In this document: positions 41,666 through 51,365 of the stretch, piece after piece
Numbering within the stretch: the stretch's first letter is position 1
Layout of the letters: each line of letters begins with the position of its first letter
NCBI RefSeq assembly: GCF_900095885.1
Contig: NZ_LT615367.1
Span: forward strand, 2,976,001-3,040,000
DNA from: Dickeya aquatica
GTDB lineage: Bacteria > Pseudomonadota > Gammaproteobacteria > Enterobacterales > Enterobacteriaceae
DNA: 64,000 nucleotides
Direction of reading: 5' to 3'
Translations under genes and position numbers: made by a program
Notes under the pieces: model-generated
Database searches by the model: none
Seen by the model: the letters and a program-made list of their open reading frames with translations, nothing else
What the model was told of the DNA's origin: nothing

Positions 41666-42454
41666 ATGAAATTGAATTATCGCTGGCAAAATGCACAGCA
41701 GCCGCAGCATCGATTACCGGTCATTCTGATTCACGGCCTGTTCGGTAATCTGGATAATCTTGGCGTACTGGCGCGCAGTCTGCAAAAACATCATGATATC
41801 TTGCAGATAGACCTGCGTAACCACGGCCTGTCACCACGCTCACCAGAGATGAATTACGCGGCCATGGCGCAGGATGTGCAAGCGCTTATCGAGGAATTAG
41901 GGCTGCAACGTGTGATCCTCATCGGCCACTCGATGGGCGGAAAAGTGTCGATGGCGCTGAGCGCGTCACTCGGCGAACGCATTGAACGCATCGTGGCCAT
42001 TGACATCGCACCGGTTGATTATCAGGTTCGCCGCCACGATAACGTGTTTGCCGCGCTTCACGCGGTAAGTGATGCCGGAGTAACTCAACGCGCCGAGGCT
42101 GCTGACATCATGCGACCGCATCTGGCAGGCGAAGAAGGTGTAGTTCAGTTTCTGCTCAAATCCTTCCAGCAAGGCGAATGGCGCTTCAATGTGCCGGTGC
42201 TGTGGGAGCAATACGCGCATATCGTCGGCTGGGAAGATATCGCCCCCTGGTACGGCCCGATTCTGTTTATTCGTGGCAGCCTCTCCCCGTATCTTGATGA
42301 TGTACACCGTGACGCACTGTTACGCCAGTTTCCCAATGCGAAAGCGCATGTTGTCAGCGGAGCCGGGCATTGGGTTCACGCGGAAAAAACCGACGCGGTG
42401 TTACGTGCCATTCACCGCTTCTTCGATGCACACGAAACCGAGCGTGATATCTAA
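41666..42454 (+). CDS. ybfF: Alpha/beta-hydrolase esterase YbfF
   Basis: 262 residues. The nucleophile elbow is GHSMGG, the oxyanion motif HGLFGNLDNLG, and the catalytic His is in AGAGHWVHAEKP-type sequence (here AGHWVHAEKT). E. coli YbfF hydrolyses acyl esters including acyl-CoA model substrates, and its physiological role is unclear. I chose the second ATG (MKLNYRWQ), which aligns with the family. The first lies four codons upstream and neither has a strong Shine-Dalgarno. Confidence 0.9.
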   Translation: MKLNYRWQNAQQPQHRLPVILIHGLFGNLDNLGVLARSLQKHHDILQIDLRNHGLSPRSPEMNYAAMAQDVQALIEELGLQRVILIGHSMGGKVSMALSASLGERIERIVAIDIAPVDYQVRRHDNVFAALHAVSDAGVTQRAEAADIMRPHLAGEEGVVQFLLKSFQQGEWRFNVPVLWEQYAHIVGWEDIAPWYGPILFIRGSLSPYLDDVHRDALLRQFPNAKAHVVSGAGHWVHAEKTDAVLRAIHRFFDAHETERDI

Positions 42455-42713
42455 CTTACCCCCTCGGGGTGAAAACGGCGTCAATCCGTTGTTTAAATAA
42501 GGGATGGACGCCAGTAAACCGTTGTCGCCGCCGCAACGGCTGAGGTATGATGGCGCGCGCAGTAAGGAACGGCTGGCTGGCCGCTTGCATCATTAACCAC
42601 ATATCATCAAAACGCCGTGAACACGTCTCTGATGCTGTTGCCTGAAGCAAGGGCGAATAACATCAGTAGTACGGTTTGGCATTTTGGCCGGATTTCTTGC
42701 ACGACCACAACCT

Positions 42714-42995
42714 ATGGCAAAAGAACAAACGGATCGCACTACGCTTGATCTGTTCGCGAATGAGCGCCGACCGGGGCGGCCCAAAACCAGTCCGCTCTCT
42801 CGCGACGAACAGTTGAGGATTAATAAACGCAACCAATTGCGGCGTGACCGGGTGCGTGGGCTGCGACGCGTTGAATTAAAAATCAACAGCGAGGCGGTAG
42901 ATATTCTCAACGCGCTGGCGGAGAAACAAAATATCAGCCGAAGCGAATTAATTGAGCAAATGTTGCTGGCACAGCTGGCAGATAAACCATGTTAA
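42714..42995 (+). CDS. ybfE: LexA-regulated protein family YbfE (CopB-like ribbon-helix-helix)
   Basis: 93 residues. It is highly basic, with TLDLFANERRPGRPKTSPLSRDEQLRINKRNQLRRDRVRG and a C-terminal ribbon-helix-helix-like segment (VELKINSEAVDILNALAE...ISRSELIEQM). Its function is unknown. The E. coli homologue is SOS-induced. I found no CTG-N10-CAG LexA box in the 260 bp upstream. Start MAKEQTDRTTLDLF at 42714 matches the family. Confidence 0.9.
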   Translation: MAKEQTDRTTLDLFANERRPGRPKTSPLSRDEQLRINKRNQLRRDRVRGLRRVELKINSEAVDILNALAEKQNISRSELIEQMLLAQLADKPC

Positions 42996-43196
42996 TGGTG
43001 ACGGTCGTTAATTAACGCTAGTCATGGTCTGTTTAGGTGATTATTGGCCAGAACAGCCTTTTGATTCGAATATTATTTATTCAGAGTTGTTTTTGACCAA
43101 ACCGTGATGCCTTCACTGTGTTGCTCCCCCTTTTTGTTTTTGTGCACCTGAATCGGTAAACCCTGTAACCATCTGCTTGTTGTTCGGCTTTTCTCT

Positions 43197-43214
43197 GGCG
43201 TCATCCATGACGCC
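43197..43214. repeat. Inverted repeat downstream of the chemoreceptor gene
   Basis: GGCGTCAT/ATGACGCC with a 2-base centre, 25 bp past the chemoreceptor stop. There is no T-run on either side. The surrounding 42996-43238 holds no supported gene. Confidence 0.4.
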
Positions 43215-43238
43215 CAACTCGGTTGTTCACTTACTTCA

Positions 43239-44933
43239 TCAGAACGTTTCCCAGTTATCACTGCCTTTGGCACTTCGGGCAGTCGTCGCGGCTGGCAGCG
43301 CTTTACTCGCGGGTGCCGCTACCGCTTTAGGCGCAACCGGGCGATCGCGCCTTGCCATACCCGCACCGGATTGCTCTTCCGTCAAACGGAACACCGAAAC
43401 CGCCTCGGTCAACACCATCGCCTGCTCTTCCAGCGAACGGGTTGCCGCAGAAGCCTGTTGCACCAGTGCCGCATTTTGCTGCGTTACTCCATCCATTTCC
43501 GTAATAGCCAGCCCGGCCTGAGCAATACCTTTACTCTGCTCATCTGATGCGGTGGCTATCTCTGACATAATATCGGTCACGTTCGTTACCGCTTTGACGA
43601 TATCACTCATGGTGGTGCCGGCATCAGCCACCAGGCTCGATCCGTTATCGACACAGCGTACAGATTCGGCAATCAGCCCTTCAATCTCCTTGGCCGCCTG
43701 CGCACTGCGCTGTGCCAGGCTTCTGACTTCGCCTGCCACCACCGCAAACCCGCGCCCCTGTTCACCGGCCCGCGCCGCTTCTACCGCGGCATTCAACGCC
43801 AGAATATTGGTCTGGAATGCTATTCCATTAATAACACTGGTAATTTCAGCAATTTTCTTCGAGCTACCGGAGATTTCCGCCATGGTTTTCACCACGTTAT
43901 CAACCAGTTCGCCCCCCTTGCTGGCCGTTTTCGACGCCTGACGCGCCAACTGGCTGGCATGGCTGGCATTTTCCGCATTCTGTTTCACGGTCGATGTCAA
44001 CTCTTCCATACTTGCGGCACTCTCTTCCAGCGCCGCCGCCTGAGATTCCGTACGGGATGCCAAATCGTTATTGCCTGAAGCTATCTCTGACACACCTTGA
44101 TAAATAGAATCTGCGCTGTGACGAATGGTGCTGACGGTATTGGCCAGACTGCTCTGCATATGCCGCAATAACGGGAACAGTTTACCGACACAGTTGTTAC
44201 CAAAATCCAGAATCGGTTTACCCAGACGGCCATCGGCAATCACCTGGAAGTGATCGCGCAAATCATTGAGCGGGCGAACCAGATACGCTACCAGGTAGCG
44301 ATCGGTCAGGAACAACATGATCAGGCCTGCAACCAGGCCTGCAAGCAAGATGGTTTGCCCCACCCCTGTAATGCTCTCCAGCCGAACGCCCGCATCAACA
44401 AACATTGCAGAACCGGCTTTATTGAAAGCGGTAAACGACACGTTAAACTGGCGGCTAAATGCTGGCACGATATCTTTGGCATATTTATCGTATTCATCGA
44501 GCTTTTTATCCGCGGCTCGCTGGAACATGGGTTCAACACCCTGAGTGATAAGATTGCCCCAGTCGCGAATGACCGCGTCAACCAATTCTTGCGACATTCC
44601 TGCATGATCAATTTTTTTAAACGCCTCAAGATTGGATTTCAGTAAATCCAGCGCCGCCTGTGACGATTTCTGCTGCTCATCCGCTTTTTGGTTGTCATTG
44701 CTTTGGCGGTAATCAATCGCCCGTGCCAGGCGCGTTACCATGCGGAAATACTGATCGTTACCGGTGTTAACCAGGTTCATATTATTGACCAGCAATGCAC
44801 TGGTTTTGGACGTTTCATTCATGGTACGAAACGAGTACATGGTATAGACCGAAACCGCAATCCATAACACACAGAAGACACCAAGCACCCAGAGCATTGC
44901 GGTGCGAATGGCAATATTTTTCAGGAATTGCAT
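43239..44933 (-). CDS. Methyl-accepting chemotaxis protein
   Basis: 564 residues. TM1 is at about 10-32, a periplasmic four-helix (Tar-type) sensor at about 33-190, TM2 at about 195-215 ([20 protein letters not shown]) and a HAMP domain at about 215-270. The methylation helices and signalling tip [49 protein letters not shown] follow. It ends NWETF, the CheR/CheB tether pentapeptide, so it is a high-abundance type receptor. The ligand is unknown. I chose [10 protein letters not shown] with GGAG six bases upstream. It sits between ybfE and fldA, which are adjacent in E. coli. Confidence 0.93.
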   Translation of the reverse strand: MQFLKNIAIRTAMLWVLGVFCVLWIAVSVYTMYSFRTMNETSKTSALLVNNMNLVNTGNDQYFRMVTRLARAIDYRQSNDNQKADEQQKSSQAALDLLKSNLEAFKKIDHAGMSQELVDAVIRDWGNLITQGVEPMFQRAADKKLDEYDKYAKDIVPAFSRQFNVSFTAFNKAGSAMFVDAGVRLESITGVGQTILLAGLVAGLIMLFLTDRYLVAYLVRPLNDLRDHFQVIADGRLGKPILDFGNNCVGKLFPLLRHMQSSLANTVSTIRHSADSIYQGVSEIASGNNDLASRTESQAAALEESAASMEELTSTVKQNAENASHASQLARQASKTASKGGELVDNVVKTMAEISGSSKKIAEITSVINGIAFQTNILALNAAVEAARAGEQGRGFAVVAGEVRSLAQRSAQAAKEIEGLIAESVRCVDNGSSLVADAGTTMSDIVKAVTNVTDIMSEIATASDEQSKGIAQAGLAITEMDGVTQQNAALVQQASAATRSLEEQAMVLTEAVSVFRLTEEQSGAGMARRDRPVAPKAVAAPASKALPAATTARSAKGSDNWETF

Positions 44934-45091
44934 AGTTGACTCCATATGTGAGCTTTTGGTCGGGTAAGACGTGTTGTGGCAGATGCAACTGAATCTGACA
45001 TCACACAAACTGGCGTGACAGAATTTATTATGGTCATCGCTGTGTAAAAAACAGTGTGCGTATTTACATTTTATAGAAGCACTATGTTCTG

Positions 45092-45118
45092 TAATCGTCA
45101 AAAACAAAGGCACATTTA
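45092..45118 (-). promoter_or_regulatory. Candidate sigma-28 (FliA) promoter of the chemoreceptor
   Basis: Minus strand TAAATGTG (45111-45118), 11-bp spacer, GACGATTA (45092-45099), compared with the flagellar class-3 consensus TAAAGTTT-N11-GCCGATAA. The TAAA core, spacing and CGAT core agree. It predicts a leader of about 150 bases before the ATG. This fits co-expression with motility. Confidence 0.5.
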
Positions 45119-45137
45119 GATCGAGATACCGGTTTAA

Positions 45138-45236
45138 AAGCTAATATAATTTATATATTTATCTAATTATCCATATATTCAGTTATATAGGCTATATATG
45201 GTATTTTAAAAAAATTAAAAAAACATTAAGGGCAAG
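45138..45236. other. Very AT-rich segment between the chemoreceptor and fldA
   Basis: About 100 bp composed almost only of A and T, with runs such as TTTATATATTTATC and repeated TATATA. It has no ORF. It may be a bent or H-NS-bound segment, or an old insertion boundary. fldA starts 148 bp to the right. Confidence 0.6.
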
Positions 45237-45383
45237 GTTAAAAAGCAGCCAGTTCATTTCGCTTTACCATTTGCCGCCACGGTTACAGATACACGTTTAT
45301 CCATCTGAGCGCGTCTGTTATGATTAGCGGATCGCGGGTGACGCAGAAACCATACCCTTAGGAATCAAGAGGTTATTTTATCT

Positions 45384-45911
45384 ATGGCTCTCATAGGCAT
45401 TTTTTTTGGCAGTGACACAGGCAATACCGAAAATATTGCCAAGACTATCCAGCAACAACTGGGCAGCGACGTTGCCGAGTTGCATGATATTGCCAAAAGC
45501 AGCAAGGAAGACCTTGAGCGTTTTGACATTCTGCTGCTGGGTATTCCGACCTGGTACTACGGTGAAGCGCAGTGTGACTGGGACGATTTCTTCCCAACGC
45601 TTGAAGAAATTGATTTTGAAGGCAAACTGGTTGCGCTTTTTGGCTGTGGCGATCAGGAAGATTATGCAGAATATTTCTGTGATGCCATGGGAACCATCCG
45701 TGACATTATCGAGCCACGCGGGGCCACTCTTGTCGGCCACTGGTCAACGCAAGGTTACTATTTTGAAGCCTCAAAAGGCCTGGCGGATGACAACCATTTT
45801 GTGGGTCTGGCGATTGATGAAGACCGTCAGCCAGAGTTAACCGGCGAACGCGTTAGCGCCTGGGTCAAGCAAATCAGTGAAGAATTAAATCTGAAAGAGT
45901 TGCTGGCCTGA
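45384..45911 (+). CDS. fldA: Flavodoxin I
   Basis: 175 residues. The FMN phosphate loop is GSDTGNTE, and isoalloxazine-stacking segments PTWYYGEAQCDWDDF and GCGDQEDYAEYFCDAMG are present. It donates electrons to radical-SAM and other reductive enzymes such as IspG, IspH, BioB and MetH. It lies upstream of fur in the same direction, the conserved enterobacterial order. Confidence 0.97.
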   Translation: MALIGIFFGSDTGNTENIAKTIQQQLGSDVAELHDIAKSSKEDLERFDILLLGIPTWYYGEAQCDWDDFFPTLEEIDFEGKLVALFGCGDQEDYAEYFCDAMGTIRDIIEPRGATLVGHWSTQGYYFEASKGLADDNHFVGLAIDEDRQPELTGERVSAWVKQISEELNLKELLA

Positions 45912-45912
45912 C

Positions 45913-45953
45913 AGAAAGAGGGGCTCTGCGGTATTACTCAGAGTCCTCTTTCT
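45913..45953 (+). terminator. Hairpin after fldA
   Basis: AGAAAGAGG (45913-45921) pairs with CCTCTTTCT (45945-45953), and an inner CTCTG/CAGAG stem closes an 11-base loop. The T-rich descending arm gives a short U-tract. It is probably a partial terminator, allowing some read-through to fur. Confidence 0.6.
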
Positions 45954-46079
45954 CATGCTGACACAAGGTCTGCCAGCCAAACGGCGCAGCCCGGTGCTCA
46001 TCGCCATAAATATTGGCTGGCACCACCTCCCGCAGAGATATTGATAGAAAATACCTATAACAATAAATTGTACAATTTT

Positions 46080-46107
46080 TTAACTTTTTGCCTTTACAGG
46101 GTACAAT
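46080..46107 (+). promoter_or_regulatory. Candidate distal fur promoter
   Basis: TTAACT (46080-46085), 16-bp spacer, TACAAT (46102-46107). The predicted leader to fur is about 225 bases and would include the uof-like ORF. The surrounding AT-rich stretch 46040-46110 contains a second TACAAT at 46071. Confidence 0.45.
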
Positions 46108-46247
46108 GCCCGCACGGTTGACCGTGTCACGCCCTGTGTCTCTCTCGCCACTGAATCTGCTTTTTGCCACAAAGAACACAAAAAACAGTCGGTTGGCGAG
46201 TATTATATTGTAAAAGTTCGGTGGTTTTAATTTCGACGCCACGGTTC

Positions 46248-46253
46248 TATAAT
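46248..46253 (+). promoter_or_regulatory. Perfect -10 hexamer upstream of fur
   Basis: TATAAT with no good -35 at 16-18 bp, so activator dependence is possible. If used, transcription would start near 46260, about 80 bases before fur and right at the uof-like GTG. Confidence 0.4.
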
Positions 46254-46262
46254 TGATGCACA

Positions 46263-46346
46263 GTGACCTTTTTTAAGCCAACCGATAATATCAGGCTTAT
46301 AGCCTCCCAGATGAAGCACGTAACAGGACTAAATCCGCATGACTGA
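46263..46346 (+). CDS. uof: Candidate uof-like leader ORF overlapping fur start
   Basis: A 27-residue open frame (GTG start, MTFFKPTDNIRLIASQ then MKHVTGLNPHD) whose TGA lies inside the first codons of fur (ATGACTGA). E. coli has a 28-codon ORF, uof, in this position. Translating it couples fur translation and makes it a target of the RyhB RNA. The total length here is also 28 codons. There is no obvious Shine-Dalgarno at the GTG, and the stop is forced by the conserved fur N-terminus, so this is tentative. An internal ATG at 46311 is an alternative start. Confidence 0.35.
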   Translation: MTFFKPTDNIRLIASQMKHVTGLNPHD

Positions 46347-46785
46347 CAACAACACCGCATTAAAAAAGGCAGGCCTGAAAGTAACACTTCCGAGACTGAA
46401 AATTCTGGAAGTGCTTCAGGATCCTCAATGCCACCATGTCAGTGCGGAAGACTTATACAAGAAACTGATTGATATGGGTGAAGAAATTGGCCTTGCCACC
46501 GTTTACCGCGTACTGAATCAGTTTGACGATGCCGGTATCGTCACCCGCCATAACTTTGAAGGTGGCAAGTCGGTTTTCGAGCTGACCCAGCAACATCATC
46601 ACGATCATCTGATTTGTCTGGATTGTGGTCGCGTCATTGAATTTAGTGACGAGTCGATTGAAGCTCGTCAGCGTGAAATTTCCGAAAAGCACGGCATCAA
46701 ACTCACCAACCACAGTTTGTATCTGTATGGTCATTGCAGCAGCGGTGACTGCCGTGAAGATGAAAACGCGCACGATGAGCGTTAA
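46339..46785 (+). CDS. fur: Ferric uptake regulator Fur
   Basis: 148 residues. The winged-helix DNA-binding half has VTLPRLKILEVLQ and GLATVYRVLNQFDDAGIV. The metal-binding half has HHHDHLICLDCGRVIEF and C-terminal CSSGDCREDE. It represses iron acquisition genes with Fe2+ and indirectly activates others through RyhB. It is preceded by a weak GGA element 10 bases upstream, consistent with coupling to a leader ORF. Confidence 0.98.
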   Translation: MTDNNTALKKAGLKVTLPRLKILEVLQDPQCHHVSAEDLYKKLIDMGEEIGLATVYRVLNQFDDAGIVTRHNFEGGKSVFELTQQHHHDHLICLDCGRVIEFSDESIEARQREISEKHGIKLTNHSLYLYGHCSSGDCREDENAHDER

Positions 46786-46818
46786 TTGATTACGCCGCAT
46801 CCCGTGTCTGAATACTAA

Positions 46819-46848
46819 AAAATAAAACCGCCGAGGCGGTTTTATTTT
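46819..46848. terminator. Bidirectional terminator between fur and glnS
   Basis: AAAATAAAACCGCC (46819-46832) pairs with its exact complement at 46835-46848, with T-rich tails on both strands. It serves fur and the convergent glnS. Confidence 0.9.
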
Positions 46849-46869
46849 TATTCAATTCGCTGGTGAAGC

Positions 46870-48528
46870 TCAGCCCGCCCAGCTATCCCGCAGGCCTACC
46901 GTCCGGTTAAAAACCAGGCTGTCCGCACTGGAATAGACGCGATCGGCACAGAAATACCCTTCACGCTCAAACTGATAAGCTTTTTCAACCAGGGCATCAC
47001 GCAGGCTCGCCTCTACAAACCCTTGCGCAATATTCAGCGAAGCAGGGTTAATGGTTGAGAGAAAATCTTCCGCCGCACCAGGATTCGCCACGCTGAACAA
47101 CCGGTCATACAAGCGGAATTGTGCCGGTAAAGCATGTGGCGCAGACACCCAGTGGATCACACCTTTCACTTTGCGACCATCAGCCGGGTCTTTACTCAGC
47201 GTTTGCGCATCATAGCTGCAATAGATAGCCGTGATAACACCTTGCTCATCTTTCTCAACGCGCTCAGCCTTAATCACGTAAGCATTACGCAGGCGCACTT
47301 CCTTGCCCAGCACCAGACGTTTGTACTGCTTATTGGCTTCTTCACGAAAATCGGCGCGATCGATATACACTTCACGGCTGAACGCGACCTGGCGCGTGCC
47401 CATCTCCGGCTTGTTGGGGTGGTTTGGCATAGCCAGCCACTCTTCGTGCCCTTCAGGTAAATTCTCAATCACCACTTTTACCGGATCCAGCACTGCCATT
47501 GCGCGTGGCGCGCTCTCGTTCAGGTCATCACGAATGCAAGACTCGAGGGCAGCCATCTCTACGGTGTTATCCTGCTTGGTCACACCGATACGACGGCAAA
47601 ACTCACGAATAGACGCAGCCGTATAGCCACGGCGACGCAGGCCGGAAATCGTCGGCATACGCGGGTCGTCCCAGCCTTCCACGACTTTTTCGCTCACCAG
47701 CAGATTCAGCTTACGCTTAGACATCACGGCGTATTCAAGATTCAGACGGGAAAACTCATACTGGCGCGGATGCGCCGGGATCGAGATGTTATCCAGCACC
47801 CAGTCATACAGGCGGCGGTTGTCCTGAAATTCCAGCGTGCACAACGAATGGGTGATACCTTCCAGCGCATCGGAAATGCAATGGGTAAAGTCATACATCG
47901 GGTAGATGCACCATTTGTTGCCAGTCTGGTGATGCTCGGCAAATTTGATACGGTATAGCACCGGGTCACGCATCACGATAAACGGCGAAGCCATATCGAT
48001 TTTGGCGCGCAGGCAGGCGGTACCTTCGGCAAAATCACCGGCGCGCATTTTCTCAAACAGCGCCAGGTTCTCCTCTACGCTGCGATCGCGAAACGGACTA
48101 TTTTTACCCGCGCTCGTCAATGTGCCACGGTATTCACGGATCTGCTCCGGCGTCAGTTCATCGACATAGGCCAAACCTTTATTAATCAGTTCAAGCGCAT
48201 AAAGATACAACTGGTCAAAATAATCAGAAGAGTAGCGAACCTCGTCACTCCATGAGAAGCCCAGCCATTGCACGTCATGCTTGATAGACTCGACGTATTC
48301 AATGTCTTCTTTTACCGGGTTCGTGTCATCAAAGCGCAGGTTACACTTGCCGCTGTAATCCTCCGCGATGCCGAAATTCAGGCAGATAGATTTGGCGTGA
48401 CCAATATGCAGATAGCCGTTCGGTTCTGGCGGAAAACGGGTCTGAATATGCTTGTGCTTACCAGAAGCCAAATCTTCATCAATGATCTGGCGAATAAAGT
48501 TGGTTGGGCGGGCTTCAGCCTCACTCAT
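46870..48528 (-). CDS. glnS: Glutaminyl-tRNA synthetase
   Basis: 552 residues, class Ic synthetase. It has the HIGH motif in [18 protein letters not shown] in [13 protein letters not shown], and a C-terminal anticodon-binding beta-barrel domain. It charges tRNA-Gln, three copies of which are encoded 8 kb away. The gene starts with [20 protein letters not shown]. Confidence 0.97.
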   Translation of the reverse strand: MSEAEARPTNFIRQIIDEDLASGKHKHIQTRFPPEPNGYLHIGHAKSICLNFGIAEDYSGKCNLRFDDTNPVKEDIEYVESIKHDVQWLGFSWSDEVRYSSDYFDQLYLYALELINKGLAYVDELTPEQIREYRGTLTSAGKNSPFRDRSVEENLALFEKMRAGDFAEGTACLRAKIDMASPFIVMRDPVLYRIKFAEHHQTGNKWCIYPMYDFTHCISDALEGITHSLCTLEFQDNRRLYDWVLDNISIPAHPRQYEFSRLNLEYAVMSKRKLNLLVSEKVVEGWDDPRMPTISGLRRRGYTAASIREFCRRIGVTKQDNTVEMAALESCIRDDLNESAPRAMAVLDPVKVVIENLPEGHEEWLAMPNHPNKPEMGTRQVAFSREVYIDRADFREEANKQYKRLVLGKEVRLRNAYVIKAERVEKDEQGVITAIYCSYDAQTLSKDPADGRKVKGVIHWVSAPHALPAQFRLYDRLFSVANPGAAEDFLSTINPASLNIAQGFVEASLRDALVEKAYQFEREGYFCADRVYSSADSLVFNRTVGLRDSWAG

Positions 48529-48625
48529 GTTTGGTTCCTCAAAATACGAAAAAACAACCCATAACCGCTAATGATCCAACAAGCCACGCTTTGAAACAAC
48601 CGTTTGTTTCACGAAAGTTTAAGAT

Positions 48626-48663
48626 AAAAAAACGGAGCACGCCGTGGATGCGTACTCCGTTTT
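48626..48663 (-). terminator. Terminator after nagE
   Basis: A stem of AAAACGGAG/CTCCGTTTT, one mismatch, then ACGC/GCGT around a 7-base loop. The minus strand ends in T7. It lies about 50 bp past the nagE stop and may also insulate glnS transcription. Confidence 0.85.
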
Positions 48664-48711
48664 CACTTGCGCGGCCAGTCAGCCGCAAAATTCAGGCTAA
48701 CCCGCGTTGCG

Positions 48712-50190
48712 TTAGTCCACCGCCGGTGATGACACTTCACGCAGGGCGGCAGCGATACTTTCTGCCTGTGTCCCCACCACAATTTGCACACTCTGCTTAT
48801 TGAGGCGAATCACCCCGGCGGCCCCCAACTGACGCGCCGCTGACTCATCAACCAACGCAGAATCCTTCACACTCAGACGCAGACGGGTAATACAGGCATC
48901 AATCCCCGTCAAATTATCTGCCCCACCAATGGCCCGCAGGTATCCCTGCGCGACATCCTGACGGCTTGAAACCGATACCTGCCCCTGCGCAGGTGCCGCT
49001 TGCGTAGCGGCTTCACGCCCAGGGGTCATCAGGTTAAAGCGGGTAATGGTAAAGCGAAACACCAGGTAGTAGATAACGAAAAACACCAGACCTTGCAGCA
49101 ACAACATGTACCAGTGCGTTGCGAGGGGATTGCGGGAGGAAAGCACCAGGTCAACCAGCCCGGCACTGAAACCGAAACCCGCGATCCATTGCATACTGGC
49201 CGCAATAAAGACCGAAATACCGGTGAGTAACGCATGCAGGACATACAACACCGGAGCCACAAACATAAAGGAGAATTCCAGCGGCTCGGTGATACCGGTA
49301 AAGAACGCGGCAAACGCGGCTGCAACCATAATTCCCGCCACCCGGCTGCGGTTTTCAGGGCGGGCGCAGTGATAAATCGCCAGTGCGGCACCCGGCAGGC
49401 CAAACATCATAATCGGGAAGAAACCGGCCTGATAGCGCCCGGTGATGCCAGGGATGGCTTTACCGGCATCAATCGCCTGCTGGCCGCTCAGGAAATTGGG
49501 AATATCATTAATCCCAGCTACGTCAAACCAGAATACGGAGTTGAGCGCGTGATGCAGCCCAACGGGGATCAGCAGACGGTTAAAGAACGCATACACACCA
49601 GCACCAACCGAACCCAGTTGCTGAATATGTTCACCAAACCCAACCAGCGCGTTATAGATAACCGGCCAGACGTACATCAGTACAAACGCGACCACTATCA
49701 TTAGCAATGACACTAATATCGGCACCAGCCTGCGGCCACTGAAGAAAGAGAGCGCTTCGGGTAATTTTACATGGCTGTAGCGGTTGTACAGTTCAGCCGC
49801 AATAACCCCAACCAGAATACCGATGAACTGGTTTTCAATTTTTCCGAATGCTTTAGGCACATTTGCCAGCGGAATGTGCTGAATCATCGACACTGCTGCC
49901 GGAGAGCACAGCGTCGTCAGCACCAGATAACCAACAAACCCCGATAACGCCGCTGCGCCATCTTTGTCTTTTGACATACCATACGCCACCCCAACGGCAA
50001 ACAGCACCGCCATGTGTTCAATGATAGCGGCACCGGATTTAATCAGTAATGCCGCCAGCGCATTCTCACTGCCCCAGCCAACCGGGTCAATCCAGTACCC
50101 GACCCCCATCAGGATGGCGGCGGCTGGCAATGTAGCAACCGGCACCATCAAGGCGCGGCCTATTTTCTGTAAATAACCGAGTGTACTCAC
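48712..50190 (-). CDS. nagE: PTS N-acetylglucosamine transporter, EIICB form lacking EIIA
   Basis: 492 residues. The EIIC domain has about ten membrane helices (1-365), with GLHHALNSVFWF and GITEPLEFSFMF substrate-site motifs. The EIIB domain (about 405-492) has phospho-Cys in GIDACITRLRL. E. coli NagE is about 648 residues with a fused EIIA. Here the protein stops after EIIB and a terminator follows, so phosphate must come from a separate EIIA such as Crr. It is divergent from nagBAC with NagC/CRP sites between. Confidence 0.95.
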   Translation of the reverse strand: MSTLGYLQKIGRALMVPVATLPAAAILMGVGYWIDPVGWGSENALAALLIKSGAAIIEHMAVLFAVGVAYGMSKDKDGAAALSGFVGYLVLTTLCSPAAVSMIQHIPLANVPKAFGKIENQFIGILVGVIAAELYNRYSHVKLPEALSFFSGRRLVPILVSLLMIVVAFVLMYVWPVIYNALVGFGEHIQQLGSVGAGVYAFFNRLLIPVGLHHALNSVFWFDVAGINDIPNFLSGQQAIDAGKAIPGITGRYQAGFFPIMMFGLPGAALAIYHCARPENRSRVAGIMVAAAFAAFFTGITEPLEFSFMFVAPVLYVLHALLTGISVFIAASMQWIAGFGFSAGLVDLVLSSRNPLATHWYMLLLQGLVFFVIYYLVFRFTITRFNLMTPGREAATQAAPAQGQVSVSSRQDVAQGYLRAIGGADNLTGIDACITRLRLSVKDSALVDESAARQLGAAGVIRLNKQSVQIVVGTQAESIAAALREVSSPAVD

Positions 50191-50287
50191 CTTCCCCCCT
50201 CTTGCCTTTTACGGGCAATAAAATTGTCTGTCAGCCTTGTCATTAAAAAAACCCGCCAGCCTTGTGGGCCTGGTCAGAGTGCAAAAA

Positions 50288-50310
50288 AATAATTCGCCAC
50301 GCAAATTAAT
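50288..50310. promoter_or_regulatory. Probable NagC operator near nagE
   Basis: Near-palindrome AATAATTCGC-CAC-GCAAATTAAT, eight of ten arm positions pairing. It lies in the divergent nagE-nagBAC region, where E. coli NagC binds two operators about 90 bp apart to loop and repress both directions. Confidence 0.5.
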
Positions 50311-50321
50311 AACCGTGATTA

Positions 50322-50337
50322 TGTGATAAAACTCACT
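50322..50337. promoter_or_regulatory. CRP-cAMP site in the nagE-nagB region
   Basis: TGTGA-TAAAAC-TCACT matches the CRP consensus TGTGA-N6-TCACA at nine of ten positions. In E. coli CRP activates both nagE and nagBAC from between the NagC sites. Confidence 0.7.
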
Positions 50338-50375
50338 CAAAAATCACATACAAAAAGTTTATGCCGCATCATTTT

Positions 50376-50400
50376 TATAACTTATTTCAAGACTAAAAAA
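50376..50400. promoter_or_regulatory. Possible second NagC operator near nagB
   Basis: A TTATTT...CTAAAA arrangement centred near 50389, about 90 bp from the first operator, the spacing NagC uses for looping. The symmetry is weak, and the assignment rests mainly on spacing. Confidence 0.3.
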
Positions 50401-50543
50401 AACAAGATACACTACCGGGCAGCGACAGCGTGAAACACTTTAGCCCGGTTGTCAGCAGCAAAAATGTCGCGGCAAAAACAGAAACACCGTTATCACCACC
50501 ATACATGGCGGCACGCAGCAGCCCACATGACCAGGAGAGCTTT

Positions 50544-51344
50544 ATGAGACTGATTCCATTAACTACCCCGGCCCAGGTTGGCAAATGGGCTGCCCGCCAC
50601 ATTGCCGATCGCATTAACGCTTTTCAGCCAACGGCGGAAAAACCATTTCTGCTCGGCTTGCCAACCGGCAGCTCGCCGCTGGAAGCGTATAAATCGTTAA
50701 TCGCACTTTATCAGGCAGGTGTCGTCAGCTTCAGACATGTCGTGACCTTTAATATGGACGAGTACGTCGGCCTCGCCGCCGATCACCCGGAAAGCTACCG
50801 CACGTTCATGTACCAAAATTTTTTCAATCACGTTGATATTCCAGATGAAAGCATTAACCTGTTGGACGGTAATGCACAGGATATCGAGGCGGAATGTCAG
50901 CGATATGAAGAAAAAATCAAGTCTTACGGCAAAATCCACCTGTTTATGGGTGGCGTCGGGAATGACGGGCATATCGCCTTTAACGAACCGGCCTCCTCAC
51001 TGGTGTCTCGCACTCGTATCAAAACGTTGACTGAAGAAACCCGTATTGCCAATTCCCGTTTCTTCGGCGGTGACGTCAGTCAGGTGCCCAAATACGCGCT
51101 GACCGTCGGTGTCGGTACGTTGCTGGATGCCGAAGAAGTGATGATTCTGGTCTCCGGTCGCCATAAAGCGCTGGCGCTCCAGGCAGCGGTTGAAGGTAAT
51201 GTTAATCACCTGTGGACCATCAGTTGTCTGCAATTACATGCCAGAGCCTTGATGGTCTGTGATGAACCCTCCACCATGGAATTAAAGGTAAAAACCGTCA
51301 AATATTTCCGGGAACTGGAAGCTGACAATCTCAATAATCTGTAA
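50544..51344 (+). CDS. nagB: Glucosamine-6-phosphate deaminase
   Basis: 266 residues, the same as E. coli. Active-site Asp72 lies in FNMDEYVGL, and Asp141, His143 and Glu148 in [14 protein letters not shown]. It converts glucosamine 6-phosphate to fructose 6-phosphate and ammonia. I chose [13 protein letters not shown] with AGGAG upstream. The upstream open frame overlaps the regulatory sites and is not coding. It is the first gene of nagBAC. Confidence 0.97.
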   Translation: MRLIPLTTPAQVGKWAARHIADRINAFQPTAEKPFLLGLPTGSSPLEAYKSLIALYQAGVVSFRHVVTFNMDEYVGLAADHPESYRTFMYQNFFNHVDIPDESINLLDGNAQDIEAECQRYEEKIKSYGKIHLFMGGVGNDGHIAFNEPASSLVSRTRIKTLTEETRIANSRFFGGDVSQVPKYALTVGVGTLLDAEEVMILVSGRHKALALQAAVEGNVNHLWTISCLQLHARALMVCDEPSTMELKVKTVKYFRELEADNLNNL

Positions 51345-51365
51345 CCGGCAAGCCAGGAGCTTATG

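Noticed and set aside
42455..42713. LexA box expected upstream of ybfE
   Set aside because: I scanned for CTG-N10-CAG and found none. The closest is CTG-N10-CAA near 42636, so SOS control is not supported by the sequence here.
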